From the NCBI GenBank assembly GCA_002794775.1, contig NBAY01000049.1:1-64000 (forward strand): a stretch of 64,000 bases of DNA, written 5' to 3'. The translations under genes were made by a program, and so were the position numbers. The DNA comes from Porodaedalea pini. Its lineage: Eukaryota > Basidiomycota > Agaricomycetes > Hymenochaetales > Hymenochaetaceae. The notes below the pieces were generated by a model, which worked only from the letters and a program-made list of their open reading frames with translations, was not told the origin of the DNA and ran no database searches. Position 1 is the stretch's first letter, and every line of letters starts with the position of its first letter. This document shows, one piece after another, positions 29,183-41,410 of the stretch.

Positions 29183-30161
29183 TTAAGACATCGCATAAGG
29201 TGAATATTTCCAGTACCTGAGGAAGGAAATCGAAAAAAAAAACAAAAAAAAAAAACAGTCCATTAGCAGTGCTAACGCTGTTTCTCAGACTGGAGACTTA
29301 CCCAGAGTGTTTCTTCGCCAGAAGATACGGTACAGCCAGCTTGCGTAGAACCCAAGGCATGGACGGCCATGCATTCTTATACTCTGGCGGCGTATGGCTG
29401 GGTCGTCCAGAAATTCTCTGAGTGTCTATTCACATTTACTGATAGTGATGGATGTGTTTACCTTCTCATATAAGGAACGACGAGGAACGGATCACCATGA
29501 GCTTTTGCATGTTTCTCCATGGCTGATACCATATCCCTGACCTCACTTTCAGAGAATTGAGCATCTCTGAGCTTCGAGGCCTCGATATGGCCCAGCTCGT
29601 CATCGAAATGATTAAACTACACCAGAAGTGAGATTGATCAGCCGCGAAGCATAAGTGAGTAATCGGAAGAACAGACCATGGCATCCTTTGAGGCCTGCAT
29701 GAGTTCCTTTAGTTTTGCTGCATCGAACTTTGTAGCGTCGGCCTGAGCATCGTGGATCATAGCCAGGAAGTTCGTGAGGAAGTCATGAACAGCCTTGTGT
29801 TGCTCCTGCTCATTCGAAAAGTCCATTTTCTTGTTCAGGAAAGGAAAGACCGTTTCCTCCTGTGACCGCAGAGATCAATGAGAAGATTCGCTCGGAGTAA
29901 GGGCTGACCTAGCTGACCTCCGTGTCGTGATGATGAACTATGGATATGGCCCACGCCTCGCAGTAGCCCAAGAAGTTTTTAAGGTCATTCGTCGGAGGCT
30001 TATCGAGCTGCGAAATCACGACATCGTAACCAATTGTATACGTCTCATGGGCTGGTAGATGCAACGTCAGTCAAAGCAACGACAAACGTCGCAGGCTGGG
30101 GAAGCATACCGCGAATCATGTTAAAATGGAGCAGCTCGAAAGGGTCAGCGGGGACGGCCAT
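29183..30161 (-). CDS. Hemerythrin-like HHE-domain protein
   Basis: Small predicted iron- or oxygen-binding four-helix protein. Start MAVPADPFELLHFNMIRG. Exons on the minus strand: 30161-30110, 30051-29918, 29859-29677, 29616-29462, one ending at 29302, and 29216-29183. Candidate metal ligands are H in LLHFNM, HHHDTEEE, EQEQHKAVHDF and FNHFDDELGH, matching the H..HxxxE..H..HxxxD pattern of HHE domains. The tail reads PPEYKNAWP, MPWVLRKLAVPYLLAKKHSGYWKYSPYAMS. The splice between exons four and five does not resolve cleanly (phase mismatch at about 29440-29462), so a small sequence error or an unusual site is possible. Function within the cell is unknown. Confidence 0.75.
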
Positions 30162-31857
30162 GATAGTTCAAGCACGAGGGAAAGACGAGGGGTAAAGAAG
30201 GTAGATGTAGCTAGCACAAAAGACGGGTCTCAGTTTAGCTGACAAGAGTTGAGTACGTGCGGACAGCATGTTCGTGCCCGATGCATGGTTTGTTGGTTTG
30301 ATACAATGATAGAACTTGTGCATGGGAATGTAGAAGATTACGATGCTTTCCTAATATAGAAGGCATTGATATTGGGTGCTTCCGGGCAGTCCGATCTAGG
30401 ACGCCCGGCAACGCCTACAGAGGCCGTCCCAAAAATTATTCGGATCTGTAAGCTTTCCCACGCTTCCTAAACCCGGATTAATATTAATATTCGTGCGTTT
30501 CAGAGAAATTTAAAGGCGAGTAGGTATTTTTTATGATACTTTCTCAACCAAAATCACACTCTCACATCCTCTCAAGGCTAATCCGACAGCGCTCATAGAT
30601 CTGACATCCGCAATGCACGGGTCTGAGTCACGGCGTTGCCTCAGCCTCTGGCTCGGTAATTTGGAAGACCCTTTTTGATGACGTTCCTAGGCTCGTGTTG
30701 TTCAGATGCCTCAATTGCCTGCACCTCGACAATCGGACTGCAAAAGTCAGCTCAATTTTGTTCAAGCACTACTCGACGAATGTGCCCAAACAAAATGGTT
30801 TGGTTACAGTTGGTATTGTGCAATTCACCTAGCTTTTGAGGCCATTACCCTGTTGCTGTAAATGGCTTTTGCGCTCGAGGGGCCTCTGTATGGTTGCAAG
30901 GTGATGTGGTCATATGATTCGACCTGTCTTTTGCGGAGTATCGTCCCTGGATACCTTCAAGCCCATGCCACGCTCGCTGGAAAATCGCAATACATACGGA
31001 CAGAACAACCGCCCATCCGTGCCGCCACACATCTTCTGAAGTTCGATCTTATTCAATTCGACATCTTCAGGGACGCTATCAAGTGAGTACCCATGATAGA
31101 TTAACGCTGAGAACGAACGTTTCTCATGCTTGCTCCCTTCATCTTCCATAAAGCTCCCCCTATCAAGCTGGACTGATGTTGCTCTGATGTTCTATGGCCA
31201 AGCTGTGTTAGAGGTGGTCAAAATGGAGGTTCAAAAATCCAAAAATCCCCGAACGGAGATAGCCAGGTCGATCACCATGGCTTCTTGAGCGCATGATTTG
31301 TGTTCCGCCACTACAAGAGGCAAAGACGGTTTCACCCTGCCAGATTATCCACCACCGTTCGTCAGCCACTCATGAGAACTCCATACGTGGACATTACTAT
31401 CGAGGGCGTGAATACATTGTAAGCGGTGCTGTGGTCACTATTTCCCGATTTTCTGAACCGCAATAATCAAACTCAGAAGTAATTACATCGCAACCATGGC
31501 GGTAGCATGCTATCACCGCAATAATGATCAATGTGAGGCACTATGCAGGCACGGCTCATTCTTTGCCCCTGGTTCTATTTTTGTTGAGTGGTGGTGGACG
31601 AACCGCGGCGTTCCTTCACACAGCTTCCGGAGCCGCGACGTTTTGGTATCTGAAGAAGATTTCTTGCAGACGTATCACTGATTCTGGATCCCAGAAGGAG
31701 CTCGCGACTCTCATGTGTACCATACAGGGTGTATCACAGCCTTTGAACATAAATAACAATAGCTCCAAAATCTGCCTCCGTGAGTACGAGTACTCGTTCT
31801 TTCGATAGCCTTCCCCTTCCTCCTACGCTCGAGACGACAATTCATTCATTCCAGAAA
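30162..31857. other. Intergenic stretch, no gene recognised
   Basis: Several short open frames exist on both strands (for example 30862-31086 plus and 31149-30910 minus, and a coding-looking stretch SWTDVALMFYGQ near 31160-31290), but none shows a known family, a consistent exon chain or a clear start. It could hold a decayed gene. Confidence 0.4.
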
Positions 31858-33183
31858 ATGTCGAGTACGCCATCTCAACCCAGCACGGCAGTGATCACTT
31901 TACCGCCCGGTTATACTCTTGAAGAATATCTGACGCTTCAGGGCCAAATTGGTACGTAGAAGTTGATGCCCTTCGTGTCGAGATTGAGCCTAACTGTATT
32001 CTAAACCATAGTTACGATTGCTATCACTGTAGCTGTAGCTTTTGGAATCGTGGCATGGGATTAGTGATTGCTATTGCTCTAAATCCGGTTTTATCTGGCT
32101 GAAATGCCTATTTTTTGCCCTTGAAAAATGTAGCTTCGCACTGCTTCCCGACGAGATCGCTTTGTACCGGACGAAAGACAAGAACCTGTGGCGTGCACCA
32201 ACGACATGGTTGTACGTATAGCCGTCTTGGCATCGCGCTCCTGCTTTTTCTAACGCCGAGTTGTACACGCAGCTTTATTCTTCTTCGATACTCAGGCATT
32301 ATCGCGACATTTCCATCTCTATTCTTTACATCGGTGCAGAGCCAGCATTGCCAAGCTTCGGTTATTCTGAGCCAGGTTGGAGCCGTACTCGCCGTAGCCT
32401 CATCTGGAATCATCTTCTCCTATCGTGTCTTTGCGATCTGGAGTGGGAACAGGCTAGTCCACGCTTTAGTCATTTTTATGTTTCTGCTCATGATATCATG
32501 CTGGGTGAGCTTCTTCGATCACTCCTGCTACCACCCAACGTTGAATTCGCAAATTCCAGATTGCCGTCGCCACACAGTATAGTGCCATCACAGGCCCGTC
32601 GACCCCCTTCGGCTCAAATTGTCAGATGCATGATATTGTGTCATGGGCACCAATCAGCTATGCTTCTTCCGTCGCATTCGACACAGTTGTGCTCCTTCTC
32701 ACCCTCGCAAAGCTGCGCCCAAACCTCACGATGGCTAAATCCCATGTCGGCCGTCAAATATTCCGGGACACTCTCATGTATTTCTTCCTCACCACCGTCA
32801 CCAACATCACCGTGCTCAGCATACAGTCGCTGGGCACTGCGAGCGCGATGATCAAGCCGACGGCCGTCCCGTATTCAACGGTCATGACTGTCACGATGGG
32901 CTCGCGGGTGTATCTCAATCTGAAGCTCCTCGAGCGACGTCGCCAACGCGATGCGGAGGGAATCCCACTTAATATTCCCCTGTCGAGCCAAGGCGGCTCG
33001 TCTACCTCTGCGGATCGATCCAGAAGTGCACAGGAGAAGTCAGTGGATAATGACTTACGCCAAAGTCCCAACACGACGCCCTTTTCCAGTACTGGATTTA
33101 TGCCCTATGCGACGCCCTACCCGAGTCCTAGCCCCTATGTGGCTACGTACAGCAGCTCCCATCCATTCAACAGGACAGGCTAG
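31858..33183 (+). CDS. DUF6533-type integral membrane protein 1
   Basis: Member of a large basidiomycete family of about seven-helix membrane proteins of unknown function. Five exons: 31858-31951, 32012-32063, 32134-32211, 32273-32504, 32560-33183. The family signature is rebuilt across the first introns: VAWDY followed by FALLPDEIALYRTKDKNLWRAPTTWFF. Hydrophobic helices follow (SGIIATFPSLFF, VILSQVGAVLAVASSGIIF, ALVIFMFLLMISCW, SYASSVAFDTVVLLLTLAKL), then a conserved TNITVLSIQSLG and NLKLLERRR region and a Ser/Pro-rich cytoplasmic tail. Two relatives occur at 47266 and 63004 on the same strand. Confidence 0.85.
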
Positions 33184-34041
33184 AGGTGACCGGTCCGCAA
33201 GTAGCCACCGCCTAGGAACTCGAGCATGTCGTCGGTGACGCAGCGAAAGGGGTCCTTTTATTCTATAATCGAAGGAATACGGACAATATCTATCTCCTCC
33301 TTTTAATTTCATTTCGCTTGCTACTCATCTCATGCTCTCGTGCGTTTCATTGCATCTCGTCTCACACTCACTCTCGTGCTCATGTATGTAAACGTTGATA
33401 GTAATAGTCATACTGACGACATACAAGTTGTTCACTCCCAATAAATGGTTAGCGTTGATAAACATCAAGTTGTAGATATTCATGAGTCGATTACGAGACG
33501 ATGATAAGGTGAGCTACCGTCGATCCACCAATCAGAACAGGAAAAAGGGGGAGCCTTATACTCGTACCGGATTACCTTACATTGCTATAATGAATCGGAT
33601 AGAGACATCTCCTTCCAAACAAATATTATACTAGCGGCCACTTCATCCTCTAAATGGATAGGTATGCTTGCTGAGGAATCATAACGCGAAGTGGGAAGTA
33701 TATTTTTCCCAAGGAATTTCGTTGCTCTTTCGTTTCTGAAGGTCGTCCGATATCAAGCAAGAGTGTTCCTTTCGCTGGCTATTCAACCGTTCATTTATTC
33801 TTTCTTTCCATCAAAATCCCCCCTTTTTTGTAAGAAATTTAGGTTCACATTAATATTCTGGATGTTCTCCTTTCCCTCGGCGTGTATTTTTAATTCGCAT
33901 TTTCTAATCATGGTCACGGTGGTTTGGAGAAACGGTCACGTGCTTGATTCCGTCGCGCGCATCTGACTTCGAGCTCTCGACGTTCATCGCACAACGATCT
34001 CCTTCCTGACCACCATCTCTCTCGAACCACTCGAATTGGCG
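33184..34041. other. Intergenic, between DUF6533 and UBL-like genes
   Basis: No coding signal seen. The pyrimidine-rich stretch before 34042 may belong to the promoter or 5' UTR of the next gene. Confidence 0.4.
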
Positions 34042-35447
34042 ATGCTCGTCTCGTCTACTCTGAATGCATCGGCCCAATCATCTGTGCACCTGGTCGTCAT
34101 CCATCACGGCGACGAGCGTGTGTTGGTCCCCGTCGATCTATACGCAAAGTATTCAGACCTGCAAGGCTTTGTCACAAAGGAATGGGCTCTTGAAAGCCAG
34201 GCATTTTCCTTCGAGACGGATGAGCTGAATGTCTGTGCGGGCAGGCGGGTACGGATCCATGAGGAAGCGTGGCTGGGAATCAAGGACATCGTAGGGAACG
34301 TGCATGTTCGTGTTCGTGGTTCCGACATAGAGCAGTCAAGTATTCGAACTTACGAGCAGAACACTCGTGAGTATCCTAGTGCCTGAGCATTCGATTGTAA
34401 ACTCACCTTAACTCTGGAAAATTCGTACTTTTAGTGCCCGCCACTACTGAAAGATGCGAACTGCTTCGCGACGAGGTATTAAACTCGCGACAGCACTCGG
34501 AGTCCGCAGAGGAAGACGAAGTAGAGGAGCAAACGAGGCCGGATAGTCAAAAGTGTGACTATGTCGTCGTTACGCCGACAGGAAGTACCCGTGCTCAGGG
34601 TTCTACGGAACTTGGGCATGAAGGCCAAAAAGTTCCTGTACAGAGTCCTAGGAAGCCGACTTCGGAAGGAGGTGAGCCTGATTTTAAGTTATGTTCAGGT
34701 TCAGGAACTTTCTCTAAATCACTCGGGAGATACTCTGAATCTGTTCATCAACGAAGTGGATACAGAAGGAGCAAAGGAGAAGGAAGCGCAGGAGGATGAG
34801 CAGATGGCTGAAGCCACGCTTAGTAAGTAATACTCGCATTCTTTGGGAATGAGGAGACTTGATTCATGATGTTATTTAGCTAAGGAAAGCTCAGCTGCAC
34901 ATAAAACTACATGGAAACAGCTTTTACGCTCTGGACAGAGAGTAACACCTAACGGAACTCCTAATAGCTCAAGCACTTCAACTGCACGTACAACGACAGT
35001 GCTCCCGACGCCGTCTCTACACTCTAATGGAGATACCAAAACTAAGAGCGAATCCTGCCAGCTCGCCAGCGACAATGGGATCACTGGAGACACGGAGCGC
35101 GTCCTCATCGTTGTTGAGCCTCCACCTAACAATATCTACGAAGCACGTGGGTTCAGGATTCGTCGCGAGCATTCCGTGCGCACGGTCCTTAAAGGTGCAT
35201 CAAAAGCTTTCAAGATCGATTATACAAGGTATGTCCAGTATATATCCGCTTGCCGCTACATCTGCTTATTATTATCTACAGAGCACGACTCCGGATGATC
35301 ATCGAGGAAGAGGACGGCGAAGCGCTCGTCACTGTTAAGTGCAACGATGCGGACACAATGACGTCCCTTAAGGTAGAAGACAATCAGCGCTTCATAATTG
35401 AAATGGTCGATGAAGGCGAAGAAGAGGAAGAAGACAGTGAACACTGA
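34042..35447 (+). CDS. Hypothetical protein with ubiquitin/SUMO-like C-terminus
   Basis: Starts MLVSSTLNASAQSS. Exons seen: 34042-34366, 34435-34671, a third ending near 34826, a fourth from about 34880 to 35229, and 35281-35447. The N-terminal part (HLVVIHHGDERVLVPVDL ... DIVGNVHVRV) and the C-terminal part (FRIRREHSVRTVLKGASKAF, RLRMIIEEEDGE, LKVEDNQRFIIEMVDEG) both have the alternating-strand look of ubiquitin folds; the last resembles SUMO-like domains with a closing acidic tail. The middle is Ser/Thr/Glu-rich and probably disordered. The second-to-third exon splice is unresolved. No diGly C-terminus is present, so conjugation is unlikely. The domain call is from pattern only. Confidence 0.55.
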
Positions 35448-35884
35448 GACCACTGACTTCGCGCTCGCCTTCAGCTTTTGTACATCGACGAAGCCCTGAA
35501 CACATGACAACTTTTGATGAGATCTAGCATATCACCTATCTTCTGCACCTCACTATGACACTCCATCTTCCAATCATCCTATTCCCATCTTTCCCTTCGT
35601 TTTGCTGTTTTGGTCCATGTATGCTCTGAGGATAGCAAACCGGCTAGATTGCATAGCAATTATCTGTAACTTGTTTTCGTGTACATAGTCTTGACAATGT
35701 GTTGTTCCACATCTTCTTCCTCTCCCCTTGTTTGTCTTTTACGAATAGGGCATGGTAACAGTATAACAGCTTAAATCGTGATTCTATTCTTCGATTCAGA
35801 GTCAGCCATCTCAATGATATGTATTTGTGAACCATCGCTCCACGAAGCCCACTTCGTTATCGTCTCAATGACTTCTATCACTGT
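35448..35884. other. Convergent intergenic region
   Basis: Lies between the 3' ends of the UBL-like gene and the hydrophobin-like gene. Only short frames, no gene. Confidence 0.4.
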
Positions 35885-36337
35885 TCAATTCTCGACCTCA
35901 ACACAATTGACTCCCAGAATTCCATCAACGCTAACCGCGCAGCCTAGAGACGACCATATTACTCAATAGGGACCTAAGACTGTAGAGCGACGAATCATAC
36001 TCACTGGCTGTCGACTCGCAACAAAGAGGGATAAGGCCTTCGTAACTTCATACAAATACGAGTGATCAATGAGTTTCAGATGCGCAACTCAGGACGAGCT
36101 CAGTGCTCACCAAGGCGCAGACAATTGCTCACATGCACCCCCAATCGTCGTCGAGTTTGGGAAGTCCAATCCGCAGTCTTCGGTCCAGACCTCGTAGTTG
36201 TCGGAGAAGTGCCCGAAGGAGAGACAGCAGAGGTGGTTTGACTGCGTCGCCGGGCACTGTGCAGCGACGAAGGCAGCAGACGCGATGGCGGCGATGGCGA
36301 CGATGAGGGAGCGGGATAGCTTGGAGGTAGACAACAT
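35885..36337 (-). CDS. Hydrophobin-like small secreted cysteine-rich protein
   Basis: 108 residues from three exons (36337-36111, 36045-36005, 35943-35885). Start MLSTSKLSRSLIVAIAAIAS is a signal peptide, with a likely cut after FVAA. The mature part has ten cysteines in the order C-x8-CC-x16-C-x13-C-x6-C-x7-CC-x5-C-x11-C. The CC pairs and the ending GILGVNC are hydrophobin-like, although class I hydrophobins have eight cysteines in C-CC-C-C-CC-C. It should act outside the cell, possibly at the hyphal surface. The middle exon is only 41 bp and carries the second CC pair, so automatic gene finding could miss it. Confidence 0.75.
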
Positions 36338-37039
36338 GACTTGTTTGACTCGTACTGCTTTTGAGTGGGGAATTAAGTAACCGCTCGCGGGACAGGTCAA
36401 GATATAAAGGGTAGAATATGTAGAAGTGACGCACAGGAATGTGATGTCCGCGTTCACCGCAGAAAGGGCGGGTCTATCATCCGGTTCGTACCTCGTCGAG
36501 GCCTGGCAGTACCTGTTTTTCCTCCGCCCGGTTCCGTAAGCGTGCATATCAAAGCGGAAAGCGCTCTTTTCTGAGACTGATCCAGTACGCATTCATTTTG
36601 CATCTACAGAAACAACGTAAGTGAACCAGCAGACAGAGGACTTCTATGGCCGACTTACATTGCCATTGACAATCACAATCAAATGGGTAAGAGCAAAGTT
36701 AGAACAGTCAAGAAAAATAGATATCGGTTGATTAAAGGTCGGAAGATATGTATGTACATAAAGGAAACGATCCGCCGATAAGTAGATGCACCAGAAAATG
36801 AGGGTTCATGAAGATAAACGTATACAAGCTTCAGCTCACACAGACACACAGACAACGTAGAAGGGCGTAAGGTTGAATAAGATGGGCAAAGAAAACGAAG
36901 AACACATCAAAAGAACATAACATAAACACCAGCGCGAATGCGAGCTCAAAACACCATCAATGGAAATTAAGAACAAGATAGAAACGAAAACGAAAATGGA
37001 GTCACTAGGTTGAAAGGCGTCCGATACAGCGAGAGGGTT
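36338..37039. other. Intergenic / promoter of hydrophobin-like gene
   Basis: Upstream of the hydrophobin-like start and downstream of the F-BAR gene stop. A purine-rich stretch (36700-37000) is probably the F-BAR 3' UTR. No gene seen. Confidence 0.4.
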
Positions 37040-40007
37040 TTAGAAGAGGCACACGAAGTTGCTGGGGAAGATCGTCCGACCCGGGATGCGCCGCGAGTCG
37101 TCGAGGAGCACGCCAGTCCACCAGCCATCCTCCGGTGTCGATGTCACTGCAATAACGTCACCAGCTTGGAAGTCGAATTCCTCGTCAATAGAGGCTTGAT
37201 AGTCATACAGGGCTTTCACTGGATTTGAAAAAGTGGTGAGTCAAGCAACGGCAAAATAAGTAGCCCGCTAGCTTAAGAAGATAGGTACGCACCGTAGAAG
37301 AGTACAGGTCTTCCATCAATGTACTGTCCTGTCGGTGCCGCACTCATGGCTGGAGGTGGCGCAGGTGAAGGGCTCCGGCGAGCAGCGTTATGATCGTGGT
37401 AGCCGGTATTTTGATAACCCAATCCATTTGAGTGCGTGCTCATTGAATGCATGTTCATGGACGGTCCGCGATGCATGTTAGCACCGTTCGGCGCAGGCGT
37501 GTAGGAGTTTATAGGCTGCTGCTGGGGAGGTTGAGGAACATATTGCGGTTGCTGTGGCTGATACCATACAGACGGCTGATGTTGTACGCCTGGTCCTTGG
37601 TTCGGCGGTTGCGGAGGCTGTGCGTATGGCGGTTGTTGGGCGTACTGCCCAGGTGGAGGTCCGCCATATTGTGATTGCTGAGGCGGAGGCGGTCCAACGG
37701 GAGATGTCATCTGCACACTCTGGCTGCGCTGAGGACCGCCGTACTGAGTGCGAGCGGGCTGAGGCGCCTGCTGCGGCTGACGATACTGCTCAGCCATCAA
37801 GTCGTGAGTAACCTGACCGGAAGCATCCAGTGAGATACCCAAATCGGGTCCTGACGTCGGGCCCGGGATGTGGTAGTTGTTCTGGTTTCCGTTGACATGC
37901 ATATTACTTGATGGACCCGGACCAGGACCCGGACCAGGACCAGGACTGGGTGTGCGCCCGCCGGAGCCGATTCCTGCAAAGCCCTCTCGGCTCTTCGGGC
38001 GATCGATGGTACTCGCGCGCCGATTAATATTCTGCCCAAGGCTTTGATTATGCGTGTGCGAGGACCCAAGACCAGGGCTGTTCCCACGGCTAATCGGAGT
38101 CCTGCGTTCGCCTGGGAGCGGCGGCGCGTATGTTGAGAGCACTTCCTCTACAGGTAGTGGTGACGATGACAATTGAGCTGGTGGTATCATATGCGCCGCA
38201 GTTGGCGGCCCGGCCGGGGATGTCGGACGGGACCCAGGAGGCGGGCCGCCAACGACAAATTCGGCGGAGTTACGGTAGTCGCGATTAGCAGGTTGTGCCG
38301 TACTTGGGGCGGGGGCGGCAAGTGCCGAGCTCGATGGACCAGTCGCAGCGGGAGCGGGCGCTCCGGCACTCGGTGCAGGTGAAGCACTTTGGTAGCCGGA
38401 TGACGGTCGCTGCACGTTCACGCTATTACGACGCACGGAACCAGTAGCAGCCGCGCTGTTGCGCAGTTCGGCCATTTGCTTCAAAAGCGGATCGTCACCC
38501 GCGCCAACGCGCGAGTTCGATGGGCCTGTACCTGCGCCAGCCCCAGTAGAGTTGGGTGCACCCTGCGGGTCCTGGTCGGGATAAACTTCGTACACGCCGG
38601 TTCCGACTGCAAGCATCGTCTTCTGAGCGGGACCGGAAGGGTCGGCTTGAGCAGATGCAGGACCAGGAATAACTTGCGACTGAGCACGCGACTGCGACCT
38701 TGTAGGGACGGTAGACGGCGTCGTAGGTCCACTAGTTCCGCTTACTGGACTGGATGCGGAGACTGGGCGATTTTGAGTTGCTGTCGTGTTGGACCGCTCG
38801 AGGTCGCCGTTTCTAGCCGGTCCGCTTCCACCGGCACCGAACCCTGCCATCCCCGGGTCCGTTGGTTCCTCCTCTGGCGGCGCGGCACGCATGGCCTCCC
38901 CCATCGAGAGGTGTCTCGCTGATGCACGCGGATAATGCGCGTAGCGTGGAGCTTGGCGAGAAGAAGCGGCCATAGCAGCCTCTGGATTTGTGTAGCTGAT
39001 AAAGCGTGGAGGATCAGGTATCTCGTTGCCAGTGCCATAGTCCCTAACAAAGTTCTCCATGTCGCGATCGGGTTCAAGCTGTTCAAGCGAAATGCGAATC
39101 TTCTCGCAGGACTGAGGAGAGAAGATACCATTAGATTGTTCCGAGAGATATTCGATTTTGGCATACCTCATCATCTGACACGCAAACAGTTGAGACTGCG
39201 TTGGCATAAGCCCACACATTGTCCTTCATGAATTCTATTCGCTCCTCCTCAAGATCCTGGCATGCATCGCAGAACGCCTTCCAATCCTTTTCCCACTTTT
39301 CCACCGTTCCTTGTAACGCCCTCGCAAAGTTGGCGAAATCGCGTTCATTTGCAGTTACGGTCTGTCGCGCGCGATCAAGTTTAAGCTGGATCTTATCGAG
39401 GTCTTTGCCCTGCACGAGCGTCGACTGGGCGGTATACGAGTTGATACGCATGCAGTCTGCTTCGTATTTCTCTCGCGCCTTTGTGACATATGACTCCTGA
39501 GTCTGCTTATTTTTGAATGCCTTCTCGATGACGGACTGCGCGCCGCGTTTGAACTGGGCTTGCCGGGCGACGAAAGCTCCTGCTGGTGATTCGAGCTCCG
39601 AACGTACCTGCTGCGCCAAGTTGGCATGCGACGTAGCTTGTCTATCCGTTTCTAATCTCAGGGTATCCAAGGAGTTCTTGAGCTCTCTGGTCTCGCGTCA
39701 GCACGATCACTCAGTTGATTCAGAAAGGGACATACCCAATCTCATCCTTTCCCAGCGTCTGCTTTGCAAGCTTTGACAAGCGCTTCGCATAATCCTCCTC
39801 TATCGACGTGCGCTCCTTCCAGAATGCACGCACCTCCTCGACGGTGCGGGCTGCACCGCGCATGCGTGCAAACAGGACATCGACACCGCCATCGGCCGTA
39901 CCCCAGAAGGCATTGCAGAAGTCAAGTGAGCGGTTTGATAAGTCGGGAGAGTTGACACGAGCGAACTTGGATAACGAGGTCGTTGACGACTGGCGTCGCG
40001 TGGACAT
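37040..40007 (-). CDS. F-BAR and SH3 domain protein, Imp2/Cdc15/Hof1-like
   Basis: 929-residue membrane-curving scaffold. In yeasts this family binds the plasma membrane at the division site and organises the actomyosin ring and septum. Four exons: 40007-39736, 39686-39167, 39111-37293, 37218-37040. Start MSTRRQSSTTSLSKF. The F-BAR domain spans about residues 20-290 (FCNAFWG, ARTVEEVRAFWKERTSIEEDYAKRL, ERDFANF, EWEKDWKAFCD-like and EFMKDNVW stretches). A long Pro/Gln/Ser-rich disordered middle (about 300-870) has many PxxP motifs. The C-terminal SH3 domain (about 870-929) reads ALYDYQASIDEEFDFQAGD, GWWTG and FPSNFV. The SH3 begins on the last exon. Best named as a family member; I did not assign a specific orthologue. 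Confidence 0.9.
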
Positions 40008-40444
40008 GGTGGATGTGAGTGAGCTAACGTTCAGCACCGTTCGGCGCGCAGCTGCGATTTACCATCTTGCACTTCCCCATTAAGGATAATCATCTCACGA
40101 ACACAGGCCGAGCTAAAGGACTCGAATCAATCACTCTGAGCAGTACCACGGGCAAGGTATCACATCCTTGACGAAAGATGCGAGTACAGCCCTCTTACCT
40201 TTGGCAAGGGTATCTGCATGAGGGAAAGAGTTTAGTTCTGAAAAAAAGTAAAAGTATTCGAACGAGTCATGACCTTTCTCCAACTCCACGCCCTAGCTTT
40301 CGCAACAATTAACACTATAATTCATTGGAGCCATGCTGCCTCACAAGGCAAGGAGAAGTTGGTTTCAAGTCAAAGACAAGAATGTCTTTCATAAGTTAGA
40401 ACAAAAGGATCAATACACACGAAAATCTACATCACAACCTCGCA
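40008..40444. other. Intergenic between F-BAR and coatomer zeta genes
   Basis: Promoter/5' UTR of the F-BAR gene and 3' UTR of coatomer zeta. No further gene seen. Confidence 0.4.
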
Positions 40445-41192
40445 CTATAACTGCTGAATCCTTTGCTGCATCTTCTCCTTCACCGTCTGATACGCATTCA
40501 TCAAGGTCTGCTCGTTGATCACAATGTCTGTTGCATCAGCCCGCGGCCGACTGACTCGGGATGCGATCGTCGTCGAATCCGTTTCGACAATAACGCTGCA
40601 GATAGGCACAGTTAGATGGCGGTTAGAAAGCGCATGATACGCATGATGTAGAATAGGTCTATGCACGCACCCGTCATCAACGGTTTCGTCGAGGCAGAGC
40701 ATGACGAGGTCGTAGTTCTCCAGTACTGCCCGCTTCTCTACCTGATTGCGGAGCAAAACCGAGAGTGCGTCGTAGAACGAGTTGAGCGCGAGCGACAGCA
40801 TGAGCTCATTCTCGTCTGCATTGCCGATTATATAGAATATCAGGTCGGGCGAATGTTTGTACACTGCCAGGTGGCCTTCGTAGAGAATAACATCTCCTGC
40901 CGAGATCGAAGTTCGTCAATGCATGTCCAATGGACGCTAGAATTTACTACGCACCTCCGGCCTTTTTAGTTTTCTCCCAAAGCCCCTTTTCGAAGGATTT
41001 TTGCTCCTTCACAGTATTCAGTCCCTTTAGATCGCTATATGGCGAGCCTTTTGGTCGGTAGTATTTCGCAAGAACGCGGTGGCCGTCCGAGTCCAAGATG
41101 AGGAATGCGGTCGTTGTATAAAGCGTGAGGTTTGGCTAGATGACAGCATTAAACGTCTACTTGAAAAATAGCTTATAAAACACAAGTACCAT
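40445..41192 (-). CDS. RET3: Coatomer subunit zeta
   Basis: 186-residue small subunit of the COPI coat, which forms vesicles for Golgi-to-ER and intra-Golgi retrieval. Exons: 41192-41190 (only the ATG), 41135-40955, 40896-40671, 40595-40445. After the single-codon first exon the protein reads [26 protein letters not shown], then [61 protein letters not shown] and VSRPRADA. This is the longin-like clathrin adaptor small-chain fold of zeta COP. Length fits the family (about 177-190). The 3-bp first exon is inferred from frame and splice sites. Confidence 0.92.
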
Positions 41193-41410
41193 TTTGCAAC
41201 AAGGAGACTATCAGACGAGATTTAACTGGGGTGTTGGACGCGGACGCAGGATGAAATACGTGTCGCGTCACGCGTCGTGAGCAACGAACACGGCGGTAAA
41301 TTGGCGACTTGCTTTCAACCACCCTCTCGCTTTAAATATCCCTCGAGACACACTCCTTACATCTTACCTATGATACTTCGGAAGAAATTATCTTCAAGTC
41401 TGATTGACCA

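Noticed and set aside
29229..29262. Long A-runs as a retroposed poly(A) tail
   Set aside because: On the minus strand it is the polypyrimidine tract of the last intron of the HHE gene, ending in CCTCAG before GTACTGG.
30862..31086. Frame beginning MAFALEGPLYG as a gene
   Set aside because: No conserved motif, no exon chain, and an equally long antisense frame exists.
38000..38920. Plus-strand Arg-rich frames inside the F-BAR gene
   Set aside because: Antisense of the Pro/Gln/Ser-rich linker; composition artefact.
40100..40180. tRNA-like stretch with GATTCGAGTCC on the minus strand
   Set aside because: No acceptor stem, D-arm or anticodon stem could be matched around it.
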